Positions 37,145-48,872 of a DNA stretch of 64,000 bases are shown here, piece after piece (the first letter of the stretch is position 1; every line of letters begins with the position of its first letter). The stretch comes from Nomia melanderi (lineage: Eukaryota > Arthropoda > Insecta > Hymenoptera > Halictidae): positions 1,116,001 to 1,180,000 of the forward strand of contig NW_027475143.1 of assembly GCF_051020985.1 (NCBI RefSeq). The letters run 5' to 3'. The notes beneath the pieces are model-generated. The model was not told the DNA's origin. It made no database searches and saw nothing but the letters and a program-made list of their open reading frames with translations. A program made the translations under genes and the position numbers.

Positions 37145-37748
37145 CTATTACATATAGCGCAATAAATCAAAGTGCATTGCCTGTAGGAGGCCCTGCCGGA
37201 TGAATCTGTGCAGCAGGAACGGCCTCGGACCACCAGGGGCCGAGAAAACCACCGTCTCATGGGGCCGGACACTCAGGGTCAGGGGAAAATCCAGTATATA
37301 ACTGGTGATATCTCGGGTGCTATTAGAGATAGCGCAATAAACCAAAGTGAATTATCTGCAGGAGGCCCTGGCGCATGAATCTGTGCAGCGGGAACGTCCT
37401 CGGACCTCCAGGGGCCGAGACAACCACCGTCTCATGGGGCCGGACACTCAGGGTCAGGGGAAAATCCAATATATATCTGGTGATATCTCGGGTGCTATTA
37501 CAGATAGCGCAATAAATCAAAGTGCATTGTCTGTAGGAGGCCCTGGCGCATGAATCCGTGCAGCGGGAACGACCTCGGGCCACCAGGGGCCGAAAAAACC
37601 ACAGTCTCATGGGGCCGGACACTCAGGGTCAGGGTAAAATCCAATATATATCTGGTGATATCTCGGGTGCTATTACAGATAGCGCAATAAATCAAAGTGC
37701 ATTGTCTGTAGGAGGCCCTGGCTCACGAATCTGTGCAGCGGGAACGTC

Positions 37749-38284
37749 CTCGGACATCCAGGAGCCGAGACAACGACCGCCTCATGGGGCCGGGCACTCA
37801 GGGTCAGGGTAAAATCCAATATATATCTGGTGATATCTCGGGTGCTATTACAGATAGCGCAATAAATCAAAGTGCATTGTCTGTAGGAGGCCCTGGCGCA
37901 TGAACACGTGCAGCGGCAGCGACCTCGGACCACCAGGGGCCGAGAAAACCACAGTCTCATGGGGCCGGACAGTCTGGGTCAGGGGAAAATCCAATATATA
38001 TCTGGTGATATCTCGGGTGCTATTAGAGATAGCGCAATAAACCAAAGTGAATTATCTGCAGGAGGCCCTGGCGCATGAATCTGTGCAACGGGAACGACCT
38101 CGGACCACCAGGGTCCGAGAAAACCACAGTCTCATGGGGCCGGACACTCAGGGTCAGGGTCAAATCCAATATATATCTGGTGATATCTCGGGTGCTATTA
38201 CAGATAGCGCAATAAATCAAAGTGCATTGTCTGTAGGAGGCCCTGGCGCATGAATCTGGCCAGCGGGAACGACCTCGGACCACC
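37749..38284 (+). repeat. Three-monomer segment repeated at 40,724 and, in part, near 43,200
   Basis: Offset to 40,724-41,259 is 2,975 bp, exactly 17 monomers. Shared markers are GCGCATGAACACGTG or GCGCATGAACATGTG with GCAGCGGCAGCGACC, GGACAGTCTGGGTCAGGGG, and GGGTCAAATCC. Part of it recurs at 43,200-43,440 and near 56,100. Confidence 0.78.
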
Positions 38285-38708
38285 ACGGGCCGATAAAACC
38301 ACCGTCTCATGGGGCCGGACACTCAGGGTCAGGGAAAAATCCAATATATATCTGGTAATATCTCGGGTGCTATTACAGATAGCACAATAAATCAAAGTGC
38401 ATTGTCTGTAGGAGGCCCTGGCGCATGATTCTGTGCAACGGGAGCGACCTCGGAAGACCAGGGGCCCAGAAAACCACAGTCTCATGGGGCCGGACACTCA
38501 GGGTCAGGGAAATATCCAATATATATCTGGTGATATCTTGGGTGCTATTACAGGTAGCGCAATAAACCAAAGTGAATTATCTGCAGGAGGCCCTGGCGCA
38601 TGAATTTGTGCAACGGGAACGACCTCGGACCACCAGGGACCGAAAAAACCACAGTCTCATGGGGCCGGACACTCAGGGTCAGGGGAAAATCCAATATTTA
38701 TCTGGTGA

Positions 38709-39342
38709 TATCTCGGGTGCTATTACAGATAGCGCAATAAATCAACGTGCATGGTCTGTAGGAGGCCCTGGCACACGAATCTGTGCAGCGGGAACGACCT
38801 CGGACCACCAGGGACCGAGACAACCACCGTCTCATGGGGCCGGACACTCAGGGTCAGGGAAAAATCCAATATATATCTGGTGATATCTCGGGTGCTATTA
38901 CAGATAGCACAATAAATCAAAGTGCATTGTCTGTAGGAGGCCCTGGCGCATGAATCTGTGCAGCGGGCACGACCTCGGACCACCAGGGGCCGAGAAAAGC
39001 ACCGTCCCGAGGGGCCGGACACTTAGGGTAAGTGAAAAATCCTATATATATCTGGTGATATCACGGGTGCTATTACAGATAGCGCAATAAATCAAAGTGA
39101 ATTATCTGCAGGAGGCCCTGGCGCATGATTCTGTGCAACGGGAACGACCTCGGAAGACCAGGGGCCGAGAAAACCACAGTCTCATGGGGCCGGACACTCA
39201 GGATCAGGGAAAAATCCAATATATATCTGGTGATATCTTGGGTGCTATTAGAGATAGCGCCATAAACCAAAGTGAATTATCTGCAGGAGTCCCTGGCGCA
39301 TGAATCTGTGCAACGGGAACGACCTCGGACCACCAGGGGCCG
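38709..39342 (+). repeat. 20-monomer-spaced duplication, copy 2
   Basis: Counterpart of 35,209-35,842. The monomer set CCGTCCCGAGGGG / GATATCACGGG / GCGCATGATTCTG also recurs near 40,440, 47,750, 49,320, 53,880 and 55,840. It thus behaves as a mobile cassette of two or three linked monomers within the array. Confidence 0.82.
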
Positions 39343-39569
39343 AGAAAACCACAGTCTCATGGGGCCGGACACTCAGGGTCAGGGAAGAATCCAATATATA
39401 TCTGGCGATATCTTGGGTGCTACTAGAGATAGCGCAATAAACCAAAGTGAATTATCTGCAGGAGGCCCTGGCGCATGACTCTGTGCAGCGGGAACGACCT
39501 CGGACCACCAGGGGCCGAGACAACCACCGTCTCATGGGGCTGGACACTCAGGGTCAGCGTAAAATCCAA

Positions 39570-42370
39570 TATATATCTGGTGATATCTCGGGTGCTATTA
39601 CAGATAGCGCAATAAATCAAAGTGCATTGTCTGTAGAAGGCCCTGGCGCATGAATCCGTGCAGCGGGAACGACCTCAGACCACCAGGGGCCGAAAAAACC
39701 ACAGTCTCATAGGGCCGGACACTCAGGGTCAGGGTAAAATCCAATATATATCTGGTGATATCTCGGGTGCTATTACAGATAGCGCAATAAATCAAAGTGC
39801 ATTGTCTGTAGGAGGCCCTGCCGGATGAATCTGTGCAGCAGGAACGGCCTCGGACCACCAGGGGCCGAGAAAACCACCGTCTCATGGGGCCGGACACTCA
39901 CGGACAGTGAAAAATCCAATATATATCTGGTGATATCTCGGGTGCTATTACAGATAGCGCAATAAATCAAAGTGCATTGTCTGTAGGAGGCCCTGCCGGA
40001 TGAATCTGTGCAGCAGGAACGGCCTCGGAACTCCAGGGGCCGAGAAAACCACCGTCTCATGGGGCCGGACACTCAGGGTCAGGGGAAAATCCAGTATATA
40101 ACTGGTGATATCTCGGGTGCTATTACAGATAGCGCAATAAACCAAAGTGAATTATCTGCAGGAGGCCCTGGCGCATGATTCTGTGCAACGGGAACGACCT
40201 CGGAAGACCAGGGTCCGAGAAAACCACAGTCTCATGGGGCCGGACACTCAGGGTCAGGGAAAAATCCAATATATATCTGGTGATATCTTGGGTGCTATTA
40301 GAGATAGCGCAATAAACCAAAGTGAATTATCTGCAGGAGGCCCTGGCGCATGAATCTGTGCAACGGGAACGACCTCGGAACTCCAGGGGCCGAAAAAACC
40401 ACAGTCTCATGGGGCCGGACACTTAGGGTCAGTGAAAAATCCTATATATATCTGGTGATATCACGGGTGCTATTACAGATAGCGCAATAAATCAAAGTGA
40501 ATTATCTGCAGGAGGCCCTGGCGCATGATTCTGTGCAACGGGAACGACCTCGGAAGACCAGGGGCCGAGAAAACCACAGTCTCATGGGGCCGGACACTCA
40601 GGATCAGGGAAAAATCCAATATGTATCTGGTGATATCTTGGGTGCTATTAGAGATAGCGCAATAAACCAAAGTGAATTATCTGCAAGAGTCCCTGGCGCA
40701 TGAATCTGTGCAACGGGAACGACCTCGGACCTCCAGGGGCCGAGACAACGACGGTCTCATGGGGCCGGGCACTCAGGGTCAGGGTAAAATCCAATATATA
40801 TCTGGTGATATCTCGGGTGCTATTACAGATAGCGCAATAAATCAAAGCGTATTGTCTGTAGGAGGCCCTGGCGCATGAACATGTGCAGCGGCAGCGACCT
40901 CGGACCACCAGGGGCCGAGAAAACCACAGTCTCATGGGGCCGGACAGTCTGGGTCAGGGGAAAATCCAATATATATCTGGTGATATCTCGGGTGCTATTA
41001 GAGATAGCGCAATAAACCAAAGTGAATTATCTGCAGGAGGCCCTGGCGCATGAATCTGTGCAACGGGAACGACCTCGGACCACCAGGGGCCGAGAAAACC
41101 ACAGTCTCATGGGGCCGGACACTCAGGGTCAGGGTCAAATCCAATATATATCTGGTGATATCTCGGGTGCTATTACAGATAGCGCAATAAATCAAAGTGC
41201 ATTGTCTGTAGGAGGCCCTGGCGCATGAATCTGGCCAGCGGGAACGACCTCGGACCACCAGGGGCCGAGAAAACCACAGTCTCATGGGGCCGGACACTCA
41301 GGGTCAGGGGAAAATCCAATATATATCTGGTGATGTCTCGGGTGCTATTGGAGATAGCGCAATAAACCAAAGTGAATTATCTGCAGGAGGCCCTGGCGCA
41401 TGAATCTGTGCAGCGGGAACGACCTCGGACCACCAGGGGCCGATAAAACCACCGTCTCATGGGGCCGGACACTCAGGGTCAGGGAAAAATCCAATATATA
41501 TCTGGTGATATCTTGGGTGCTACTAGAGATAGCGCAATAAACCACAGTGAATTATCTGCAGGAGGCCCTGGCGCATGAATCTGTGCAGCGGGAACGACCT
41601 CGGACCACCAGGGGCCGAGACAACCACCGTCTCATGGGGCCGGACACTCAGGGTCAGGGTAAAATCCAATATATATCTGGTGATATCTCGGGTGCTATTA
41701 CATATAGCGCAATAAATCAAAGTGCATTTCCTGTAGGAGGCCCTGCCGGATGAATCTGTGCAGCAGGAACGGCATCGGACCACCAGGGGCCGAGAAAACC
41801 ACCGTCTCATGGGGCCGGACACTCAGGGTCAGGGGAAAATCCAGTATATAACTGGTGATATCTCGGATTCTATTACAGATAGCGCGATAAATCAAAGTGC
41901 ATTGCCTGCAGGAAGCCCTGGCGCACGAATCTGTGCAGCAGCAACGTTGTCCGAACACCAGGGGCCAAAAAAATTACAGATTTTCGGTATCCGTCACCCA
42001 TGGTCATGTAAAAATTAACCATATATCTGGTGATATCTCGGGTGCTATTAGAGATAGCGCGATAAATCAAAGTGCATTGTCTGCAGGAGGCCCTGGCACA
42101 TGCATCTGTGCAGCAGCAACGACGTCGGAACACCAGGGGCCACGAAAATTACAGATTTTCGGTATCCGTCACCCAAGGTCATGTAAAAATCCAGCATATA
42201 TCTGGTGATATCTCGGGGTCTATTACAGATAGCGCGATAAATCAATGTGCATTGCCTGCTGGAAGCCCTGGCGCATGAATCTGTGCAGCAGCAACGACGT
42301 CGGAACACCAGGGGCCAAAAAAATGACCGATTTTCGGTATCCGTCACCCAAGGTCATGTAAAAATCCAGC
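39570..42370 (+). repeat. 2.8-kb block related to 54,966-57,590
   Basis: Offset 15,396 (88 monomers minus 4) from ~39,570 to 40,700, dropping by one monomer and then another to 15,046 by 41,170, and rising to 15,221 in the B cluster. The two blocks share the same backbone but have gained and lost whole monomers independently. Shared markers include CTCATAGGGCCGG, ACTCACGGACAGTG and CCACAGTGAATTATC. Confidence 0.8.
41022..41196 (+). repeat. Reference type A satellite monomer (175 bp)
   Basis: This is a near-consensus example of the majority monomer. Positions within the monomer: CTGCAG 10-15; CTCGG 53-57 pairing with CCGAG 69-73; middle segment 74-115 holding TCATGGGGCCGG and CACTCAGGGTCAGGG; AT-rich tract 116-130; GATATC 136-141; GCTAT 148-152 pairing with ATAGC 158-162. 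There are about nine CpG sites. The next monomer starts at 41,197. Choosing GTG as first base is a convention. A circular permutation would do equally well. Confidence 0.95.
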
Positions 42371-42790
42371 ATATATCTGGTGATATCTCGGGTGCTATTA
42401 GAGATAGCGCGATAAATCAAAGTGCATTGTCTGCAGGAGGCCCTGGCGCATGCATCTCTGCAGCAGCAACGGCGTCGGAACACCAGGGGCCAAAAAAATT
42501 ACAGATTTTCGGTATCCGTCACACAAGGTCATGTAAAAATCCAGCATATATCTGGTGATATGTCGGGTGCTATTAGAGATAGCGCGATAAATCAAAGTGC
42601 ATTGTCTGCAGGAGGCCCTGGCGCATGCATCTGTGCAGCAGCAACGACGTCGGAACACCAGGGGCCAAGAAAATTACAGATTTTCGGTATCCGTCACCCA
42701 AGGTCATGTAAAAATCCAGCATATATCTGGTGATATCTCGGGTTCTATTATAGATAGCGCGATAAATCAAAGTGCATTGTCTGCAGGAGG
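41865..42790 (+). repeat. Type B monomer cluster 2 (5 monomers)
   Basis: Five monomers with CAGCAGCAAC at about 41,936, 42,111, 42,286, 42,461 and 42,636. Entry is at TCTCGGATTCTATTACAG, exit at GGGTTCTATTATAGATAGCG followed by CACTGGCGCATG. One monomer has AAAAATTAACC instead of AAAAATCCAGC. Another has AATGACCGATTTTCGG. The last four match 60,793-61,510 at an offset of 18,721. Confidence 0.9.
42597..42771 (+). repeat. Reference type B satellite monomer (175 bp)
   Basis: The ends match type A, but the left third reads CAGCAGCAACGACGTCGGAA and the middle reads ATTACAGATTTTCGG then GGTCATGTAAAAATCCAGC. Aligned without gaps to type A, about 17 of the 40 bases after GAAAA differ by my hand count, far above the few percent between type A monomers. 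The downstream GCGCGATAAATC replaces GCGCAATAAA. Length is still exactly 175 bp, so B is a diverged sister family rather than an insertion. Confidence 0.92.
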
Positions 42791-43413
42791 CACTGGCGCA
42801 TGAATCTGTGCAGCGGGAACGACCTCGCACCACCAGGGGCCGAGAAAACCACCGTCTCATGGGGACGGACACTCAGGGTCAGGGGAAAATCCAATATATA
42901 TCTGGTGATATCTCGGGTGCTATTAGAGATAGCCCAATAAATCAAAGTGCATTGTCTGTAGGAGGCCCTGGCGCATGAATCCGTGCAGCGGGAACGACCT
43001 CGGGCCACCAGGGGCCGAAAAAACCACAGTCTCATGGGGCCGGACACTCACGGTCAGGGTAAAATCCAATATATATCTGGTGATATCTCGGGTGCTATTA
43101 CAGATAGCGCAATAAATCAAAGTGCATTGTCTGTAGGAGGCCCTGGCGCACGAATCTGTGCAGCGGGAACGTCCTCGGACCTCCAGGGGCCGAGACAACG
43201 ACCGTCTCATGGGGCCGGGCACTCAGGGTCAGGGTAAAATCCAATATATATCTGGTGATATCTCGGGTGCTATTACAGATAGCGCAATAAATCAAAGTGC
43301 ATTGTCTGTAGGAGGCCCTGGCGCATGAACATGTGCAGCGGCAGCGACCTCGGACCACCAGGGGCCGAGAAAACCACAGTCTCATGGGGCCGGACAGTCA
43401 GGGTCAGGGGAAA

Positions 43414-44485
43414 ATCCAATATATATCTGGTGATATCTCGGGTGCTATTAGAGATAGCGCAATAAACCAAAGTGAATTATCTGCAGGAGACCCTGGCGCA
43501 TGAATCTGTGCAACGGGAACGACCTCGGAACACCAGGGCCGAGAAAACCACAGTCTCATGGGGCCGGACACTCAGGGTCAGGGTCAAATCCAATATATAT
43601 CTGGTGATATCTCGGGTGCTATTACAGATAGCGCAATAAATCAAAGTGCATTGTCTGTAGGAGGCCCTGGCGCATGAATCTGTGCAGCGGGATCGACCTC
43701 GGACCACCACGGGCCGATAAAACCACCGTCTCATGGGGCCGGACACTCAGGGTCAGGGAAAAATCCAATATATATCTGGTGATATCTCGGGTGCAATTAC
43801 AGATAGCGCAATAAATCAAAGTGCATGGTATGTAGGAGACCCTGGCGCATGAATCTGTGCAGCGGGCACGACCTCGCACCACCAGGGGCCGAGAAAAGCA
43901 CCGTCCCGAGGGGCCGGACACTCAGGGTCAGGGGAAAATCCAATATATATCTGGTGATATCTCGGGTGCTATTAGAGATAGCGCAATAAACCAAAGTGAA
44001 TTATCTGCAGGAGGCCCTGGCCCATGAATCTGTGCAACGGGAACGACCTCGGACCACCAGGGGCCGAGAAAACCACCGTCTCATGCGGCCGGACACTCAG
44101 GGTCAGGGTAAAATCCAATATATATCTGGTGATATCTCGGGTGCTATTACATATAGCGCAATAAATCAAAGTGCATTGCCTGTAGGAGGCCCTGCCGGTT
44201 GAATCTGTGCAGCAGGAACGGCCTCGGACCACCAGGGGCCGAGAAAACCACCGTCTCATGGGGCCGGACACTCAGGGTGAGGGGAAAATCCAGTATATAA
44301 CTGGTGATATCTCGGGTGCTATTAGAGATAGCGCAATAAACCAAAGTGAATTATCTGCAGGAGGCCCTGGCGCATGAATCTGTGCAGCGGGAACGTCCTA
44401 GGACCTCCAGGGGCCGAGACAACCACCGACTCATGGGGCCGGACACTCAGGGTCAGGGGAAAATCCAGTATATAACTGGTGATAT
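43414..44485 (+). repeat. 14-monomer-spaced unit, copy 1 (contains the 6-monomer unit)
   Basis: Matches 45,863-46,934 at an offset of 2,449 bp. Markers are GCAGGAGACCCTGG, CACCACGGGCCGATAAAACC, GTGCAATTACAG, GTGCATGGTATGTAGG, GGCCCATGAATC and GGGTGAGGGG. From ~43,697 it also matches 44,743 onwards at 1,050 bp (6 monomers). Confidence 0.85.
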
Positions 44486-44742
44486 CTCGGGAGCTATTAG
44501 AGATAGCGCAATAAACCAAAGTGAATTATCTGCAGGAGGCCCTGGCGCATGAATCTGTGCAACGGGAACGACCTCAGACCAACAGGGGCCGAAAAAACCA
44601 CAGTCTCATGGGGCCGGACACTCAGGGTCAGGGGAAAATCCAATATTTATCTGGTGATATCTCGGGTGCTATTACAGATAGCGCAATAAATCAACGTGCA
44701 TTGTCTGTAGGAGGCCCTGGCGCACGAATCTGTGCAGCGGGA

Positions 44743-45809
44743 ACGACCTCGGACCACCACGGGCCGATAAAACCACCGTCTCATGGGGCCGGACACTCAG
44801 GGTCAGGGAAAAATCCAATATATATCTGGTGATATCTCGGGTGCAATTACAGATAGCGCAATAAATCAAAGTGCATGGTATGTAGGAGACCCTGGCGCAT
44901 GAATCTGTGCAGCGGGCACGACCTCGGACCACCAGGGGCCGAGAAAAGCACCGTCCCGAGGGGCCGGACACTCAGGGTCAGGGGAAAATCCAATATATAT
45001 CTGGTGATATCTCGGGTGCTATTAGAGATAGCGCAATAAACCAAAGTGAATTATCTGCAGGAGGCCCTGGCCCATGAATCTGTGCAACGGGAACGACCTC
45101 GGACCACCAGGGGCCGAGAAAACCACCGTCTCATGGGGCCGGACACTCAGGGTCAGGGTAAAATCCAATATATATCTGGTGATATCTCGGGTGCTATTAC
45201 ATATAGCGCAATAAATCAAAGTGCATTGCCTGTAGGAGGCCCTGCCGGATGAATCTGTGCAGCAGGAACGGCCTCGGACCACCAGGGGCCGAGAAAACCA
45301 CCGTCTCATGGGGCCGGACACTCAGGGTGAGGGGAAAATCCAGTATATAACTGGTGATATCTCGGGTGCTATTAGAGATAGCGCAATAAACCAAAGTGAA
45401 TTATCTGCAGGAGGCCCTGGCGCATGAATCTGTGCAGCGGGAACGTCCTAGGACCTCCAGGGGCCGAGACAACCACCGACTCATGGGGCCGGACACTCAG
45501 GGTCAGGGGAAAATCCAGTATATAACTGGTGATATCTCGGGAGCTATTAGAGATAGCGCAATAAACCAAAGTGAATTATCTGCAGGAGGCCCTGGCGCAT
45601 GAATCTGTGCAACGGGAACGACCTCAGACCAACAGGGGCCGAAAAAACCACAGTCTCATGGGGCCGGACACTCATGGTCAGGGGAAAATCCAATATTTAT
45701 CTGGTGATATCTCGGGTGCTATTACAGATAGCGCAATAAATCAACGTGCATTGTCTGTAGGAGGCCCTGGCGCACGAATCTGTGCAGCGGGAACGACCTC
45801 GGACCACCA
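44743..45809 (+). repeat. 6-monomer (1,050-bp) tandem unit, copy 2
   Basis: Tandem copy of ~43,693-44,742, ending at 45,809 where CACCAGGGACCGAG replaces CACCACGGGCCG. Both copies carry GTCCTAGGACCTCC, CCACCGACTCATGG and the GGGAGCTATTAG variant. One difference is ACTCATGGTCAGGGG versus ACTCAGGGTCAGGGG. Confidence 0.85.
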
Positions 45810-45862
45810 GGGACCGAGACAACCACCGTCTCATGGGGCCGGACACTCAGGGTCAGGGAAAA

Positions 45863-46934
45863 ATCCAATATATATCTGGTGATATCTCGGGTGCTATTAG
45901 AGATAGCGCAATAAACCAAAGTGAATTATCTGCAGGAGACCCTGGCGCATGAATCTGTGCAACGGGAACGACCTCGGACCACCAGGGCCGAGAAAACCAC
46001 AGTCTCATGGGGCCGGACACTCAGGGTCAGGGTCAAATCCAATATATATCTGGTGATATCTCGGGTGCTATTACAGATAGCGCAATAAATCAAAGTGCAT
46101 TGTCTGTAGGAGGCCCTGGCGCATGAATCTGTGCAGCGGGATCGACCTCGGACCACCACGGGCCGATAAAACCACCGTCTCATGGGGCCGGACACTCAGG
46201 GTCAGGGAAAAATCCAATATATATCTGGTGATATCTCGGGTGCAATTACAGATAGCGCAATAAATCAAAGTGCATGGTATGTAGGAGACCCTGGCGCATG
46301 AATCTGTGCAGCGGGCACGACCTCGGACCACCAGGGGCCGAGAAAAGCACCGTCCCGAGGGGCCGGACACTCAGGGTCAGGGGAAAATCCAATATATATC
46401 TGGTGATATCTCGGGTGCTATTAGAGATAGCGCAATAAACCAAAGTGAATTATCTGCAGGAGGCCCTGGCCCATGAATCTGTGCAACGGGAACGACCTCG
46501 GACCACCAGGGGCCGAGAAAACCACCGTCTCATGGGGCCGGACACTCAGGGTCAGGGTAAAATCCAATATATATCTGGTGATATCTCGGGTGCTATTACA
46601 TATAGCGCAATAAATCAAAGTGCATTGCCTGTAGGAGGCCCTGCCGGATGAATCTGTGCAGCAGGAACGGCCTCGGACCACCAGGGGCCGAGAAAACCAC
46701 CGTCTCATGGGGCCGGACACTCAGGGTGAGGGGAAAATCCAGTATATAACTGGTGATATCTCGGGTGCTATTAGAGATAGCGCAATAAACCAAAGTGAAT
46801 TATCTGCAGGAGGCCCTGGCGCATGAATCTGTGCAGCGGGAACGTCCTAGGACCTCCAGGGGCCGAGACAACCACCGACTCATGGGGCCGGACACTCAGG
46901 GTCAGGGGAAAATCCAGTATATAACTGGTGATAT
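45863..46934 (+). repeat. 14-monomer-spaced unit, copy 2
   Basis: Third occurrence of the GCAATTACAG / CATGGTATGTAGG monomer set. The copy ends where GGGTGCTATTAG replaces GGGAGCTATTAG. A 1-bp loss (CCAGGGCCGAG) at about 45,984 is shared with 43,537, so it predates this duplication. Confidence 0.83.
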
Positions 46935-47298
46935 CTCGGGTGCTATTAGAGATAGCGCAATAAACCAAAGTGAATTATCTGCAGGAGGCCCTGGCGCATG
47001 AATCTGTGCAGCGGGAACGTCCTAGGACCTCCAGGGGCCGAGACAACCACCGACTCATGGGGCCGGACACTCAGGGACAGTGAAAAATCCAATATATATC
47101 TGGTGATATCTCGGGTGCTATTACAGATAGCGCAATAAATCAAAGTGCATTGCCTGTAGGAGGCCCTGCCGGATGAATCTGTGCAGCAGGAACGGCCTCG
47201 GACCACCAGGGGCCGAGAAAACCACCGTCTCATGGGGCCGGACACTCAGGGTCAGGGGAAAATCCAGTATATAACTGGTGATATCTCGGGTGCTATTA
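46935..47298 (+). repeat. Type A monomers between higher-order units
   Basis: Two monomers with GTCCTAGGACCTCC and GCCGGATGAATC. Nothing other than satellite. Confidence 0.85.
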
Positions 47299-48872
47299 GA
47301 GATAGCGCAATAAACCAAAGTGAATTATCTGCAGGAGGCCCTGGCGCATGAATCTGTGCAGCGGGAACGTCCTCGGACCTCCAGGGGCCGAGACAACCAC
47401 CGTCTCATGGGGCCGGACACTCAGGGTCAGGGGAAAATCCAATATATATCTGGTGATATCTCGGGTGCTATTACAGATAGCGCAATAAATCAAAGTGCAT
47501 TGTCTGTAGGAGGCCCTGGCGCATGAATCCGTGCAGCGGGAACGACCTCGGGCCACCAGGGGCCGAAAAAACCACAGTCTCATGGGGCCGGACACTCAGG
47601 GTCAGGGAAAAATCCAATATATATCTGGTGATATCTCGGGTGCTATTACAGATAGCACAATAAATCAAAGTGCATTGTCTGTAGGAGGCCCTGGCGCATG
47701 AATCTGTGCAGCGGGCACGACCTCGGACCACCAGGGGCCGAGAAAAGCACCGTCCCGAGGGGCCGGACACTTAGGGTAAGTGAAAAATCCTATATATATC
47801 TGGTGATATCACGGGTGCTATTACAGATAGCGCAATAAATCAAAGTGAATTATCTGCAGGAGGCCCTGGCGCATGATTCTGTGCAACGGGAACGACCTCG
47901 GAAGACCAGGGGCCGAGAAAACCACAGTCTCATGGGGCCGGACACTCAGGATCAGGGAAAAATCCAATATATATCTGGTGATATCTTGGGTGCTATTAGA
48001 GATAGCGCAATAAACCAAAGTGAATTATCTGCAGGAGTCCCTGGCGCATGAATCTGTGCAACGGGAACGACCTCGGACCACCAGGGGCCGAGAAAACCAC
48101 AGTCTCATGGGGCCGGACACACAGGGTCAGGGAAAAATCCAATATATATCTGGTGATATCTTGGGTGCTACTAGAGATAGAGCAATAAACCAAAGTGAAT
48201 TATCTGCAGGAGGCCCTGGCGCATGAATCTGTGCAGCGGGAACGACCTCGGACCACCAGGGGCCGAGACAACCACCGTCTCATGGGGCCGGACACTCAGG
48301 GTCAGGGTAAAATCCAATATATATCTGGTGATATCTCGGGTGCTATTACATATAGCGCAATAAATCAAAGTGCATTGCCTGTAGGAGGCCCTGCCGCATG
48401 AATCTGTACAGCAGGAACGGCCTCGGACCACCAGGGGCCGAGAAAACCACCGTCTCATGGGGCCGGACACTCAGGGACAGTGAAAAATCCAATATATATC
48501 TGGTGATATCTCGGGTGCTATTACATATAGCGCAATAAATCAAAGTGCATTGCCTGTAGGAGGCCCTGCCGGATGAATCTGTGCAGCAGGAACGGCCTCG
48601 GACCACCAGGGGCCGAGAAAACCACCGTCTCATGGGGCCGGACACTCAGGGTCAGGGGAAAATCCAGTATATAACTGGTGATATCTTGGGTGCTATTAGA
48701 GATAGCGCAATAAACCAAAGTGAATTATCTGCAGGAGTCCCTGGCGCATGAATCTGTGCAACGGGAACGACCTCGGACCACCAGGGCCCGAGAAAACCAC
48801 AGTCTCATGGGGCCGGACACTCAGGGTCAGGGAAAATTCAATATATATCTGGTGATATCTTGGGTGCTACTA
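47299..48872 (+). repeat. 9-monomer (1,574-bp) higher-order unit, copy 1
   Basis: Tandemly repeated at 48,873 with an offset of 1,574 bp (9x175 minus 1). The missing base is in GGGAAAATTCAATAT at about 48,832, repeated at about 50,406. It contains the CCGTCCCGAGGGG / GATATCACGGG / GCGCATGATTCTG cassette. Confidence 0.87.

Noticed and set aside
42000..42060. Type B middle as an inserted mobile element
   Set aside because: It aligns to the type A middle base for base without gaps, has no target-site duplication or terminal repeats, and monomer length is unchanged.
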